Below the pieces are notes generated by a model that saw only the letters and a list, made by a program, of their open reading frames with translations, made no database searches and was not told the origin of the DNA. Below are positions 31,417-39,839 of a DNA stretch of 64,000 bases, piece by piece. Source of the DNA: Microbacterium sp. LWO13-1.2 (GTDB lineage Bacteria; Actinomycetota; Actinomycetes; Actinomycetales; Microbacteriaceae). The stretch's first letter is position 1, and each line of letters starts with the position of its first letter. The stretch is taken from the NCBI RefSeq assembly GCF_038397725.1, contig NZ_CP151634.1, positions 62,001 through 126,000 on the forward strand, given 5' to 3'. Made by a program: the position numbers and the translations under genes.

Positions 31417-34400
31417 TCAGCGCTTGCCGACTCGGATGACGAAGCCCACAGAGCCGTCGACGTGTCCGCGGTCGTCGCGCTGGAGCACGACCACCTCGTA
31501 TTCGCCCTCCGGTGTGTCCGGCTCGATGACGCCCCCGAGCACGAGCAGCGTCGGGTGGTCCCCGGGTGCCGGCACGGGAACGCGCACGCTCTTCACCGGG
31601 GAGAGGAGCACCACTTCCCGGCCGCCCTCGAAGCCGAGCGACCACGTCGGTCGCGCCGGGAGCCGGATGCCGAGCAGCCGGGGCTCGAGAACGAGGGTTG
31701 CGAGGTTGCGCGTCGGCTTGATCCTGGTCGGTGTCTCGACGGGCTCCCTCCGCCCCGTGGGCGTCCGCTCCGCCAGCACCCGGATCCGGCGCCGCAGCAC
31801 CGGGTCGATCAGGTCGAGGTAGAGCCGCACGGACTTGGGCAGCTCGCCACGGAGGATCTCGAGCGACATCGACTTGCCGCCGTTGAGGTCGTGGCCGATG
31901 ACGAAGCCGGCGGCGAAGTCGCCCCCGCTGGAATCGGCATCCACGATCGAGATGTTCTTCTGCGCGAGGTTGTTGTCGTCCCAGACGTGGTTGCCCGTCG
32001 GGAGCGGGCCGTCATGCGGGGTCACCTCGGCCAGAAGGCACGGATGCCATTTCACCGGGGTCCCGCCGATCATGATCGTGTCGGGCGGAATGAGCCCGGC
32101 CGGCCATTCGACGCTCACGATCTGCTCCGCGCCCGCTGCCAGCGGGCCGACCTTGGCTTCGCCGATGAAGTAGGTGCCGTGCGCCATCGGCGACGGGATC
32201 GGGTCACCCGGTCCGTTCGTCGGGATGAAGGACGCAGGCCACGTGAACTCCGTCCCGGGCCAGTGGGTGATCGACAGCCGCACCCAGGCCTCGTTGGACG
32301 CGACCGCGCTGCGGTTGCGCACACGGGCGTGGATCCAGTTCGCCTGGCCGCGGATCGGCGGCTGATGGGGTCCCGCAGCGCTGTACGACGCGGGAACCGC
32401 GCCGGGGTCGGATGCCGGGTTCGTCGTGCGGCACCACAGGTCCGGCGTGTTCCAGAAGCCGCCAGCCGTCGGCACGTTCCCGGTGTCGCCGAGGTTGTCG
32501 CGCATCACGATGTCCGGGAGTGCGCCGAAACTGATCGCTCCCTGCACAGCCGCCTCGGCATCGACACGGCCGTAGCCGTACCAACCACTGCGGACCGCCG
32601 GCTGGCCCGACGTCACGGACGGGTTGCCCGCGGCATCCAGCCATTGACCGACCGGGTCGGTGTTCGCGAGATCGAACCTCACGGCGGTGTCGCGAAGCAC
32701 CTGCCGCGCCTGTACCCACGTGAGCACCGGCTTCGCGGAGAGCACCAGGGCCGCAACCCCCGCAGCCAGCGGCGTCGCCGACGACGTGCCGCCGAACGCG
32801 TTGGTATGGTTCGCGGGACCCTGCACGACCGCGGAACCGTTCGCGTGGGCATTGAGCAGACCGCCGGACCAGCCGGGAGCCCAGCCATTCAGCGTGATCG
32901 TCTTCGTCATCGCGTTGATCGACACGATCCGCGCCGGCTCGCTGCCGTTCACGCCGACCGCACCGAGGTGGAGCACCTGTCCTGCGGCGAGGCCCGCGAC
33001 GCTCGCGACCGTGATGCTGGTCGCGCCGGCGGCGCTGGCGGCCGTCATCGTCGTCGAGATCGCCGGGAAGCTCGGCAGGTTGCCGTCGCCGATGTGGGCG
33101 GCGCCCCATGTCTGGTAGTTGGCGGGCGGGTTGTGCAGCCCCGAGTAGTCCTCGGTCGGCGACGAGAGGGCGATGCTCCCCCAGCCGGACATCGTGGCGC
33201 GCACTTCGGTGACTCCGTCGTTCGCGAGAGTCGTACCCGCGATCCCGAAGGCCTTCTCGTACGCTCCCCATGGCCGCGCCGTCACGTTGTTCTGGTTCGC
33301 GTTGCCGGTGGAGAAGAAGCAGAGCGTGCCCTTGCCGCCTCGCCCGAACGTGGTGAGGAAGTCGAGCGTCGCCCGTGCGGTGCCGGACAGCGGCGAACCC
33401 GCGCCAGGTGTGAGACTGCACGTGATGACGTCTGCGCCGCGGCTGAGCGGGGCGGGGAATCCCACGATCGGGCTCTGCGGGTTGAACCCCGCCATCCAGA
33501 TGTACTGGTCGGACACCTCGATGTCGACGTATGGCGTGCGACCCGCAACACTCATCATCTGCACGTTCGGCGCCGCACCGGCGACGCCGAATCCCCCGCC
33601 GCCGGGTGCGGGATTGTTCGCCATCGCAACCGAGACGCCCGCGACACCGGAGCCGTGATCACTCCACGGGCTGTTGTTGTTCGCGACCATGTTGTCGAAA
33701 TCGAAGGACGCGAACACCTTGGGCTGACCGTTGGTGAGGGTGCCGTTGAAGTCGCCGTTGGTCGGCGTCCCGCCCGACTCCTGGACACCGGAGTCCCACA
33801 CCGCGAGGAGAATGTTCGGGTCGCCGAATGTCTGCAGGCCGTTGTCCTGAAGGATCTGCCACGCATCGGGCGCACCGACCAGGATGCGGTCCCAGGCACC
33901 GGGGAAGAGGAAGTCGTTCGGGGTGACGGTGTCGACCTGCGGCGAGACCGCGAGGCTCGGCTCTGCCCAGGCGACGTCGTCGCGGGCGGCGAGCTTCTCG
34001 ATCACCTCGAGCGCGTCGAGGGAGGCACCGCGGTGCAGCCGGAACACGAACGTGGTCGTCGCGTACGGAAGTTCGCGCGTCAGCACGCAGCCGAGCTCCT
34101 TCGCGATCGCGGCCGCCTCTTCGCGGCGCGGACCGCGGAACTGCACGACGATGTCACGGGTGAGGTGGCTGAAGCCCTCCTCGCCCTGGATCACGACAGC
34201 GCCGGCGTGCTCGACATCGTCGAGGGCATCGAGGCGCTTGAGGATCTCTTCGACGGATCCGCCGGCGCGGTACAGCCGCATGCCGGCCTGGTGAGCGAGG
34301 TCTGGGAGCTTCTGTTCTTCGAGACCGAGGTCGCCGGCGATCGCGTCCAGGTTGTTCTGACGCCGTGCCTGGCGCGCCAAGGTGACCCCGATGAGCCCGG

Positions 34401-34710
34401 GCTCGGCGTTGACCGGCACGCGCACGTTCTCGCGAAAGAAGGTCGGGGTGCCGGGCTTGGCGAGCAGCACGAGTTCGGTGTTCTGTGACTCTTGCAGCGT
34501 GATGCGGCGGGTCTGTTCTGCGAAATCCGGATGCCGGACGGTGAGCACGGCGGTGCCGGGAGGCAGCTTGTCACCGAGGTAGGCCGCGACGTCTTCATGG
34601 AAGTCGAGGCGACGGGGCGAGCCGGGCTCGCGGGCCGATTCCACTTCGACGTGGGCATCGGGGGCGGGTTTCTCATCGAAGAGCACATCGACGCGAAGCA
34701 TGGCAGTCAT
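31417..34710 (-). CDS. Large cytosolic S8 peptidase with accessory domains
   Basis: 1097 residues. An N-terminal beta region (residues 1-85) is followed by a prodomain-like section (about 100-265), then an S8 catalytic domain with D306 (VWDSGVQES), H352 (WSDHGSGVAG) and S643 (GGTSSATPLAAG). Between His and Ser lies an insert (about residues 555-630) with Thr/Ala-rich strands such as SITVASVAGLAAGQVLHLGA. Another 430 residues follow, rich in beta strand. There is no signal peptide and no sorting signal. First gene of the operon; the ATG at 34710 follows GGAGG. Confidence 0.87.
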   Translation of the reverse strand: MTAMLRVDVLFDEKPAPDAHVEVESAREPGSPRRLDFHEDVAAYLGDKLPPGTAVLTVRHPDFAEQTRRITLQESQNTELVLLAKPGTPTFFRENVRVPVNAEPGLIGVTLARQARRQNNLDAIAGDLGLEEQKLPDLAHQAGMRLYRAGGSVEEILKRLDALDDVEHAGAVVIQGEEGFSHLTRDIVVQFRGPRREEAAAIAKELGCVLTRELPYATTTFVFRLHRGASLDALEVIEKLAARDDVAWAEPSLAVSPQVDTVTPNDFLFPGAWDRILVGAPDAWQILQDNGLQTFGDPNILLAVWDSGVQESGGTPTNGDFNGTLTNGQPKVFASFDFDNMVANNNSPWSDHGSGVAGVSVAMANNPAPGGGGFGVAGAAPNVQMMSVAGRTPYVDIEVSDQYIWMAGFNPQSPIVGFPAPLSRGADVITCSLTPGAGSPLSGTARATLDFLTTFGRGGKGTLCFFSTGNANQNNVTARPWGAYEKAFGIAGTTLANDGVTEVRATMSGWGSIALSSPTEDYSGLHNPPANYQTWGAAHIGDGNLPSFPAISTTMTAASAAGATSITVASVAGLAAGQVLHLGAVGVNGSEPARIVSINAMTKTITLNGWAPGWSGGLLNAHANGSAVVQGPANHTNAFGGTSSATPLAAGVAALVLSAKPVLTWVQARQVLRDTAVRFDLANTDPVGQWLDAAGNPSVTSGQPAVRSGWYGYGRVDAEAAVQGAISFGALPDIVMRDNLGDTGNVPTAGGFWNTPDLWCRTTNPASDPGAVPASYSAAGPHQPPIRGQANWIHARVRNRSAVASNEAWVRLSITHWPGTEFTWPASFIPTNGPGDPIPSPMAHGTYFIGEAKVGPLAAGAEQIVSVEWPAGLIPPDTIMIGGTPVKWHPCLLAEVTPHDGPLPTGNHVWDDNNLAQKNISIVDADSSGGDFAAGFVIGHDLNGGKSMSLEILRGELPKSVRLYLDLIDPVLRRRIRVLAERTPTGRREPVETPTRIKPTRNLATLVLEPRLLGIRLPARPTWSLGFEGGREVVLLSPVKSVRVPVPAPGDHPTLLVLGGVIEPDTPEGEYEVVVLQRDDRGHVDGSVGFVIRVGKR

Positions 34711-34924
34711 GGCAGAACCTCCTGGTCGAGACGGATTGTCAGCAGGGAAGAGTCATGCTCCTGGCTCGTTGATACGCCGCGCCGAGGATGCGGAGCGGCG
34801 GTCGCCATCGCGTATCAGCGCGGCGACGACCGCCTCTTCATCTGCGACCCGTGTGGTGAAGGGTCGCCGAGGCCCGCCAGGGCCGTGAGGGTCCGCTGCG
34901 GCGGACCGGAAGGAGGGAGCCGCC

Positions 34925-35410
34925 ATGGCACCCAAGAAGTCGCTGCGCGAGACAGCACTGTGGGCGATACTCGCGAATCGCCATCCCATCTTGTGGGAAG
35001 AGATCATCGGCCCACTCGGACCGCTCGGCAAGGTCGCGGTGAACAGGGTCGCACTGAACCCGCAGCCGCTGCCGCCCGCCGAGGGCGCGATCGGCGTCCG
35101 CTACGGTCTCAAGACCGCATTCGCCGTGGTTCAGGCGGCTGGCACCGCTCGACTGCTCGGCATCGCGTTCGACGACATCCCGGACATCTGCCCGCCGGAG
35201 CCGGAGCCCTTCCCGCCGCTTCCGGAGGGCCCGGATCCGATCCCGTGGCGGACGGCGCTCAAGACCGTGCCGAACTTCTACGAGGACTATGCGCTGGGGC
35301 TCGCGATCGGGCTGGAGACCACCGCCGGCGACTGGGAACACCTGCCGGTGGCCGGGGCGCTGGGAAAGCTGCGCGAACGCGCGATCGGCATCGCGCCCGT
35401 GCGGGACTGA
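34925..35410 (+). CDS. 161-residue protein with LNPQPLPP motif
   Basis: It starts MAPKKSLRETALWAILANRH after a GGAAGGAGGGAG ribosome site. Residues 44-51 read LNPQPLPP, and a Pro-rich stretch PPEPEPFPPLPEGPDPIP follows around residue 95. The rest is helical. No membrane segment. The family is not recognised, though LNPQPLPP is a motif I associate with uncharacterised actinobacterial and cyanobacterial proteins. Divergent from the S8-II gene with a 214-base gap, it may share a control region with the protease operon and be a substrate or partner. Confidence 0.65.
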   Translation: MAPKKSLRETALWAILANRHPILWEEIIGPLGPLGKVAVNRVALNPQPLPPAEGAIGVRYGLKTAFAVVQAAGTARLLGIAFDDIPDICPPEPEPFPPLPEGPDPIPWRTALKTVPNFYEDYALGLAIGLETTAGDWEHLPVAGALGKLRERAIGIAPVRD

Positions 35411-35444
35411 CGATTGCCGGTCTCAGTTCTGAAGCGCGCCGGAA

Positions 35445-35477
35445 GGGGCGCCTGCTTCACGCGCAGGCGCCCCTTTT
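35445..35477 (+). terminator. Rho-independent terminator
   Basis: GGGGCGCCTGC (35445-35455) pairs exactly with GCAGGCGCCCC (35463-35473), followed by TTTT. It lies 34 bases past the stop of the 161-residue gene. Confidence 0.92.
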
Positions 35478-35651
35478 CCGTGGGCTGCACCAGGCGTAGA
35501 GTGTGCGCACATGCGATAGCCACCGCCCGCTGATGCGTCTCCCGCCGTTCGGCGGACGAGGATACCGGCCACCGGTCGCGCGAGCAGCTCAGGTGAACGG
35601 TAGTCCCACCCGTTTCATCTCCCTTTCACGCGCTCCAAAGGAGGAGCCACA

Positions 35652-36023
35652 ATGCTTAAGGAACTCCACACCGTCCTCCCTGCTGCAGACCTGCAACGCG
35701 CACGGACCTTCTATCACGACAAACTCGAACTCGACCCCGATGAGATCCGTGACGGCATGCTCATGTATCACGCATCCGAAGGATCAGCCTTTGAGATCTA
35801 CGAGACGAGCAACGCCGGCACCGCGAAGAACACCCAGATGGTCTGGTTGACAGACGACCTCGACGCGGAGATGGCTCGCCTGCGCGAACGCGGCGTCGTC
35901 TTCGAGGACTATGACATCCCTGGCATGAAGACCGAGAACGGTGTCGCCACGATGGACGATTCCAAGGCGGCCTGGTTCCGGGACACGGAGGGCAACTTCC
36001 TCTGCATCGCGCAGCAGCTATAA
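35652..36023 (+). CDS. VOC family (glyoxalase-like) protein
   Basis: A 123-residue single vicinal-oxygen-chelate module: LHTVLPAADLQRARTFYHDK, MLMYHASEGSAFEIYET, and AAWFRDTEGNFLCIAQ. The final Glu-Gly-Asn-Phe is typical of the C-terminal metal-binding strand. Such proteins act in glyoxal detoxification, dioxygenation or antibiotic resistance; the substrate cannot be told. AAAGGAGGAG precedes the ATG. It is convergent with mmuM, with 10 bases between. Confidence 0.9.
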   Translation: MLKELHTVLPAADLQRARTFYHDKLELDPDEIRDGMLMYHASEGSAFEIYETSNAGTAKNTQMVWLTDDLDAEMARLRERGVVFEDYDIPGMKTENGVATMDDSKAAWFRDTEGNFLCIAQQL

Positions 36024-36033
36024 GTTCAGCGGA

Positions 36034-36969
36034 TCAACCACGGAGCGCAGTGGCGAGGTCGGCGATGTCGGCCGGGGTCGTGCGGCAGCAGCCGCCGATG
36101 AGACGTGCACCGCGTGCGCGCCAGTCCGGAGCCATGTCAGCCAGAGTCGCTGTGCTCTTCTCGCCGGGGCCCCACGTCTTCGTGATCGGGTCATAGGCCT
36201 CGCCCGAGTTCGGATACGCGACAAGAGGCGCGCTGGTGTGCGCCGCCAACTCGTCGAGCGCCGGCGAGACGAGATCGATCGGAACGCAGTTCACCCCGAT
36301 TGCGATCACACCCGCCCGGCCTTCGAGCGCCCGGGCGGCATCGGCCAGCGGAGTGCCGTCGCTGATGTGCCGGGCGTCGCGCAATGAGAAGGCGTACCAC
36401 GCGGGCGTGCCCAACTCATCGGAAAGCTCGGCGAGAGCGAGCGCCTCCGTGAGTTTGGGCAGGGTCTCGAAGGCCAGGATGTCGGCGCCGGCTGCCACGA
36501 GCGCAGCCACGCGAGGCCGGTGGAAGGCGAGGAGCTCCTCGCGCGACAGGTCGTATTCACCGGTGTACTCGGAACCGTCGGAGAGGAACGCCCCATACGG
36601 GCCGACAGCGCCGGCGATGACGTGCAGGGCGGATGCTGAATCGGAGGCGGATTCCGCGGCACGAGCGGATGCCGCGAGCCGGACGCTGCGGGCGACGAGG
36701 TCGAGCGCAGCATCCTCATCGATCCCGCGGGCGGAGAACCCTGCGGGAGTCGCCTGGTAGCTCGCCGTCGTGGCGATATGAGCGCCGGCAGCGAAATAGT
36801 CCCGGTGCACGGCCTCGATGATCTCGGGCTGTTCGAGGAGCGCCTTCGCTGACCAGAGCGAGTCGTTGAGATCGCACCCGCGACGCTCGAGTTCCGTCGC
36901 GAGGGCACCATCGAGCACGACCGGGCGATCGGCTTCGAGGTGCTGGACCAGTCGGCGGCTGGCGGTCAT
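36034..36969 (-). CDS. mmuM: Homocysteine S-methyltransferase
   Basis: MmuM transfers a methyl group from S-methylmethionine (or SAM) to homocysteine, making methionine. The 311-residue length is normal. VVLDGALATELERRGCDLND is the start of the barrel; the zinc ligands are Cys in IGVNCVP and the CC of IGGCCRTTP near the C-terminus. The ATG at 36969 follows GAAGGAAC; the open frame extends further but crosses the tRNA relic. No SAM-type riboswitch is seen in the leader. No methylmethionine transporter lies beside it. Confidence 0.92.
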   Translation of the reverse strand: MTASRRLVQHLEADRPVVLDGALATELERRGCDLNDSLWSAKALLEQPEIIEAVHRDYFAAGAHIATTASYQATPAGFSARGIDEDAALDLVARSVRLAASARAAESASDSASALHVIAGAVGPYGAFLSDGSEYTGEYDLSREELLAFHRPRVAALVAAGADILAFETLPKLTEALALAELSDELGTPAWYAFSLRDARHISDGTPLADAARALEGRAGVIAIGVNCVPIDLVSPALDELAAHTSAPLVAYPNSGEAYDPITKTWGPGEKSTATLADMAPDWRARGARLIGGCCRTTPADIADLATALRG

Positions 36970-37056
36970 CGCGTTCCTTCGGGTGTGGCTATCCAGGGTG
37001 TTCGAGGAAGACCCGGATATGACGAAAACCCCCGGAATCCGCGGGGAGTCTTGAGC

Positions 37057-37135
37057 TGTAGCGGGAGCGCGGCTTGAACCGGCGACCTCACGATCATGAG
37101 TCAGGTGTTGCAGTCTAGCGGCCAACCTTTCTGCC
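37057..37135 (-). pseudogene. Degraded tRNA-Met(CAT) copy
   Basis: This minus-strand stretch is similar to tRNA-Met at 40692-40765. The anticodon loop CTCATGA with CAT is kept, as is TTCAAGC, but the acceptor stem and T stem have lost pairing. The similarity extends into the 3' flank: ACGAAAACCCCCGGAAT occurs at both places (from 37022 and 40657). It is either an old duplicate or one end of an integration event that placed the sugar operon between two copies. Confidence 0.7.
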
Positions 37136-37143
37136 AGTCGGTG

Positions 37144-37172
37144 CATCTATTGCACTGACGGTGCAATAGATG
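37144..37172. promoter_or_regulatory. Operator-like 12-bp perfect inverted repeat
   Basis: CATCTATTGCAC (37144-37155), five bases, then GTGCAATAGATG (37161-37172). It lies 62 bases upstream of the MFS gene. The operon it precedes ends in an IclR-type regulator gene, so this is a good candidate for the regulator's site. The right arm runs into TGTATGGT, a possible -10 region, so binding could block transcription. Confidence 0.7.
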
Positions 37173-37234
37173 TATGGTCGTTCGATCGGGCATCAACGCT
37201 CGACCACGCATCGACACTGCGCCAAGGGAGTCTC

Positions 37235-38593
37235 ATGTCGACCATCACGTCCACACCACCGACCGCTCTTCAGAGCGCCATCCGCAAAGCCCGCTGGCGG
37301 ATCCTTCCGCTCATCTGCGTGCTGTACTTCATCGCATATCTCGACCGCAACAACGTCGGCTTCGCTCGCGAGTCGATGAGCGCCGAGCTCGACCTGACGG
37401 CTTCAGCGTTCGGCCTGGGCGCCGGGCTCTTCTTCATCGGGTACACCCTCTTCGAGATCCCGAGCAACGCCGGCATGCACCGCTTCGGCGCACGCCGTTG
37501 GATCGCCCGCATCCTCATCCCCTGGGGCCTGCTCGCCATGGGCACGGCATTCGTCGTCGACGACACGTCCTTCGCGGTGATCCGCTTCCTGCTCGGCATC
37601 GCCGAGGCCGGGTTCTTCCCGGCCGTCGTCTTCTACTTCACGCTCTGGTTCCCGGTGCGCGAACGTGCGGCTGTGCTCGGCGTGTTCGTGCTCGCGCAGC
37701 CCATCGCCAACATGATCGGCGCGCCGCTCAGCGGTGCACTGCTCGAACTCGACGGCGTGGCCGGACTGCATGGCTGGCAGTGGATGTACCTGATCGAGGG
37801 AGCACCCGCGGTGCTGTTCGGCCTTGTCGTGCCGTTCCTGCTCACCGACCGCCCCTCGGCCGCACGCTGGCTGGCCCCCGACGAGCGGGTCGCGCTCGAA
37901 ACAGCGATCACCGACGACAACACGAGGGTCACGTCGAAGAACCACAACTTCCTCGCCGCGTTGAAAGACGGCCGCGCCTGGGCCTATGCGTTCCTCAACC
38001 TGGGAATGGTCCTCGGTATCTACGGCCTCGCGTTCTGGTTGCCCTCGATCGTCGGCGAGATGGGCGACTTCGAGCCTTTCCAGCGCAGTCTCGTCGTCGC
38101 GATTCCCTACGCGGTAGGAGCATGTTTCGTACTGTGGTGGAGCCGCCGCGCTGACCGCACCGGCAAGCGCGCGTGGCACGTCGCTGTCAGCCTCAGCGTC
38201 GCAGCGATCGGTCTGCTCGGTGCAGGGTTCACCCTCACCGTCTCCCCAGTGATCGCGATGGCCTCGCTCTCGCTCGCCGCCATCGGCATCTATACGGCCA
38301 TCGCTCCGATGCTCTCGATGTCGGCCAGCCTCTTCTCCGGCGCCGCGGCGGCCGCGGGCATCGGACTCGTGGGTGCGGTGGGGAACGTCGGCGGATTCAT
38401 CTCGCCTGTCGCCGTCGGTTGGCTCACCGACCTGACCGGCTCCACTCAGGCAGGGATCCTGCTGCTGGCCAGCGCCCTGGCCATCACCGCCTTCGCAACA
38501 TGGCGCTTCGCCGGCCGTCGCCCTGAGGGAGACACGAGCCTGGCACTGAACAAGACCGAGATCGATCCGACCCGCACTGACACGGAGGCATGA
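37235..38593 (+). CDS. MFS transporter, anion:cation symporter type
   Basis: A 452-residue, 12-helix MFS protein. RWRILPLICVLYFIAYLDRN and NVGFARESMSAELDL at the start, then GEAGFFPAVVFYFTLWFP-like (here GIAEAGFFPAVVFYFTLWF), are signatures of the ACS family that takes up sugar acids and similar organic anions. It starts at the ATG at 37235 after AAGGGAG. It is the first gene of a four-gene operon (MFS, SDR, RbsD/FucU, IclR). The cargo is likely a sugar or sugar acid, given the mutarotase gene. Confidence 0.88.
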   Translation: MSTITSTPPTALQSAIRKARWRILPLICVLYFIAYLDRNNVGFARESMSAELDLTASAFGLGAGLFFIGYTLFEIPSNAGMHRFGARRWIARILIPWGLLAMGTAFVVDDTSFAVIRFLLGIAEAGFFPAVVFYFTLWFPVRERAAVLGVFVLAQPIANMIGAPLSGALLELDGVAGLHGWQWMYLIEGAPAVLFGLVVPFLLTDRPSAARWLAPDERVALETAITDDNTRVTSKNHNFLAALKDGRAWAYAFLNLGMVLGIYGLAFWLPSIVGEMGDFEPFQRSLVVAIPYAVGACFVLWWSRRADRTGKRAWHVAVSLSVAAIGLLGAGFTLTVSPVIAMASLSLAAIGIYTAIAPMLSMSASLFSGAAAAAGIGLVGAVGNVGGFISPVAVGWLTDLTGSTQAGILLLASALAITAFATWRFAGRRPEGDTSLALNKTEIDPTRTDTEA

Positions 38594-38595
38594 CA

Positions 38596-39387
38596 ATGAC
38601 TGACGCCCTGACCCACGACGACAACCGAACGGATGCATTGGACCTGCACGGTCGAACGGCGCTGATCACCGGAGGCGGTGTCGGCATCGGTGCCGGCATC
38701 GCCGAGGAACTCGCCGGTCGCGGCGCCCGGGTCATCGTCACCTACCAGTCGCATGAGCCGGACGAGGCCGCGCTCGCACGGTTGCGTACCCCGGATGGTC
38801 TGGAAGCGACCGCCGTCCGCGTCGATCTAACCTCCGAAGACGAGGTCCAGCAGCTTGGCGACACGATCGCCGAGCTGGGCAGGCTCGACATCCTTGTCCA
38901 CAATGCCGGCGGGCTCCTCCAGCGATCCACGATCGCGGAGATGTCATACTCCCTCTTCCGCAGTGTGCAGGCGTTGAACGTCGACTCGGTCTTCCTCGTG
39001 ACGCGCCGCATGCTCCCGCTCATGGGACGAGGAGGCCGCATCGTGACGGTCGCCTCGCTGGCCGGTCGTACCGGGGGCCACGCAGGAGCGACGGCCTACG
39101 CGACGGCGAAAGCCGCGTTGTTCGGCTTCACTCGCGGACTCGCGGCCGAGATCGCCGCATCCGGGATCACGGTGAACGCCGTGGCCCCTGGATTCATCGA
39201 GGCGACCCCGTTTCACGACACGTTCACCGCTGCGGACTCGAAGGCCAAGACGATCAGCGGGATTCCTGTCGGCCGAGCCGGAAGACCTGCTGACATCGCG
39301 TCCGCGGTGGCGTGGCTCGTCTCTCCTGGCGCATCCTTCACCACAGGCGTGGTGCTCGATGTCAACGGCGGACAGTACTTCAGTTGA
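38596..39387 (+). CDS. SDR oxidoreductase
   Basis: About 263 residues, classical SDR. TGGGVGIGAGIAEEL binds NAD(P); NAGG and the catalytic Y-x3-K in YATAKAALFGFTRG are present. GGAGG at 38584 favours the ATG at 38596; an ATG at 38590 overlaps the MFS stop. With an RbsD/FucU-type mutarotase next to it, a sugar 1-dehydrogenase such as L-fucose dehydrogenase is plausible. General 3-ketoacyl reductase-like sequence does not decide the substrate. Confidence 0.87.
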   Translation: MTDALTHDDNRTDALDLHGRTALITGGGVGIGAGIAEELAGRGARVIVTYQSHEPDEAALARLRTPDGLEATAVRVDLTSEDEVQQLGDTIAELGRLDILVHNAGGLLQRSTIAEMSYSLFRSVQALNVDSVFLVTRRMLPLMGRGGRIVTVASLAGRTGGHAGATAYATAKAALFGFTRGLAAEIAASGITVNAVAPGFIEATPFHDTFTAADSKAKTISGIPVGRAGRPADIASAVAWLVSPGASFTTGVVLDVNGGQYFS

Positions 39388-39839
39388 TGCTGCGCGCACC
39401 GATCACGCACCCGGACGTACTGCACGCCCTCGCCCGCGCAGGGCACGGCTCGCTCGTGCTCGTCGCCGACGCGCACTTCGCGGCGTCGACGGCAGTGAGC
39501 CAGAAGGCGGTGGTCGTGCACCTGGCGCTTGCACCTGGCGCTCCGCTCGTACCCGATGTCGCGGCCCTGATCTCAGCGACGATTCAGCTCGAGGCGGTGA
39601 CGACGATGACGGCGCCCGACGAGGAACTGGGCAGGGTCGCGCGCCAGGCAGCTGCCGCAGCCGGATCACCGGTTCACGATTCGGTCTCGCGCGAGGAGTT
39701 CAAAGCCCTCACCCGATCTGAAGACATGGCGCTCTGCATCGTCACCGGCGACACGCGGCGCTTCGCGAATGCGCTCCTGCGTGTCGGAGTGACAACGCCG
39801 GCTCATCTGCCGCACGGAAGCGGCATGATCGATACATGA
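39387..39839 (+). CDS. RbsD/FucU family sugar mutarotase
   Basis: A 150-residue protein. HALARAGHGSLVLVADAHFA is the family signature, with the catalytic-site His in GHG and DAH; the C-terminal TGDTRRFANALLRVGV matches the RbsD/FucU subunit interface with the active-site Tyr position changed. These proteins convert pyranose/furanose forms or anomers of ribose or fucose. The ATG overlaps the SDR stop by one base (TGATG), and its own stop overlaps the IclR start (ATGA). Which sugar it acts on is unknown. Confidence 0.82.
   Translation: MLRAPITHPDVLHALARAGHGSLVLVADAHFAASTAVSQKAVVVHLALAPGAPLVPDVAALISATIQLEAVTTMTAPDEELGRVARQAAAAAGSPVHDSVSREEFKALTRSEDMALCIVTGDTRRFANALLRVGVTTPAHLPHGSGMIDT

Noticed and set aside
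31462..34488. 1008-codon plus-strand open frame opposite the S8-II gene
   Set aside because: The translation is His/Arg/Asp-rich with no domain; the minus strand encodes a complete S8 triad and a good ribosome site.
36970..37056. SAM or cobalamin riboswitch before mmuM
   Set aside because: The leader is short, occupied by the tRNA relic's flank, and has none of the expected conserved boxes.
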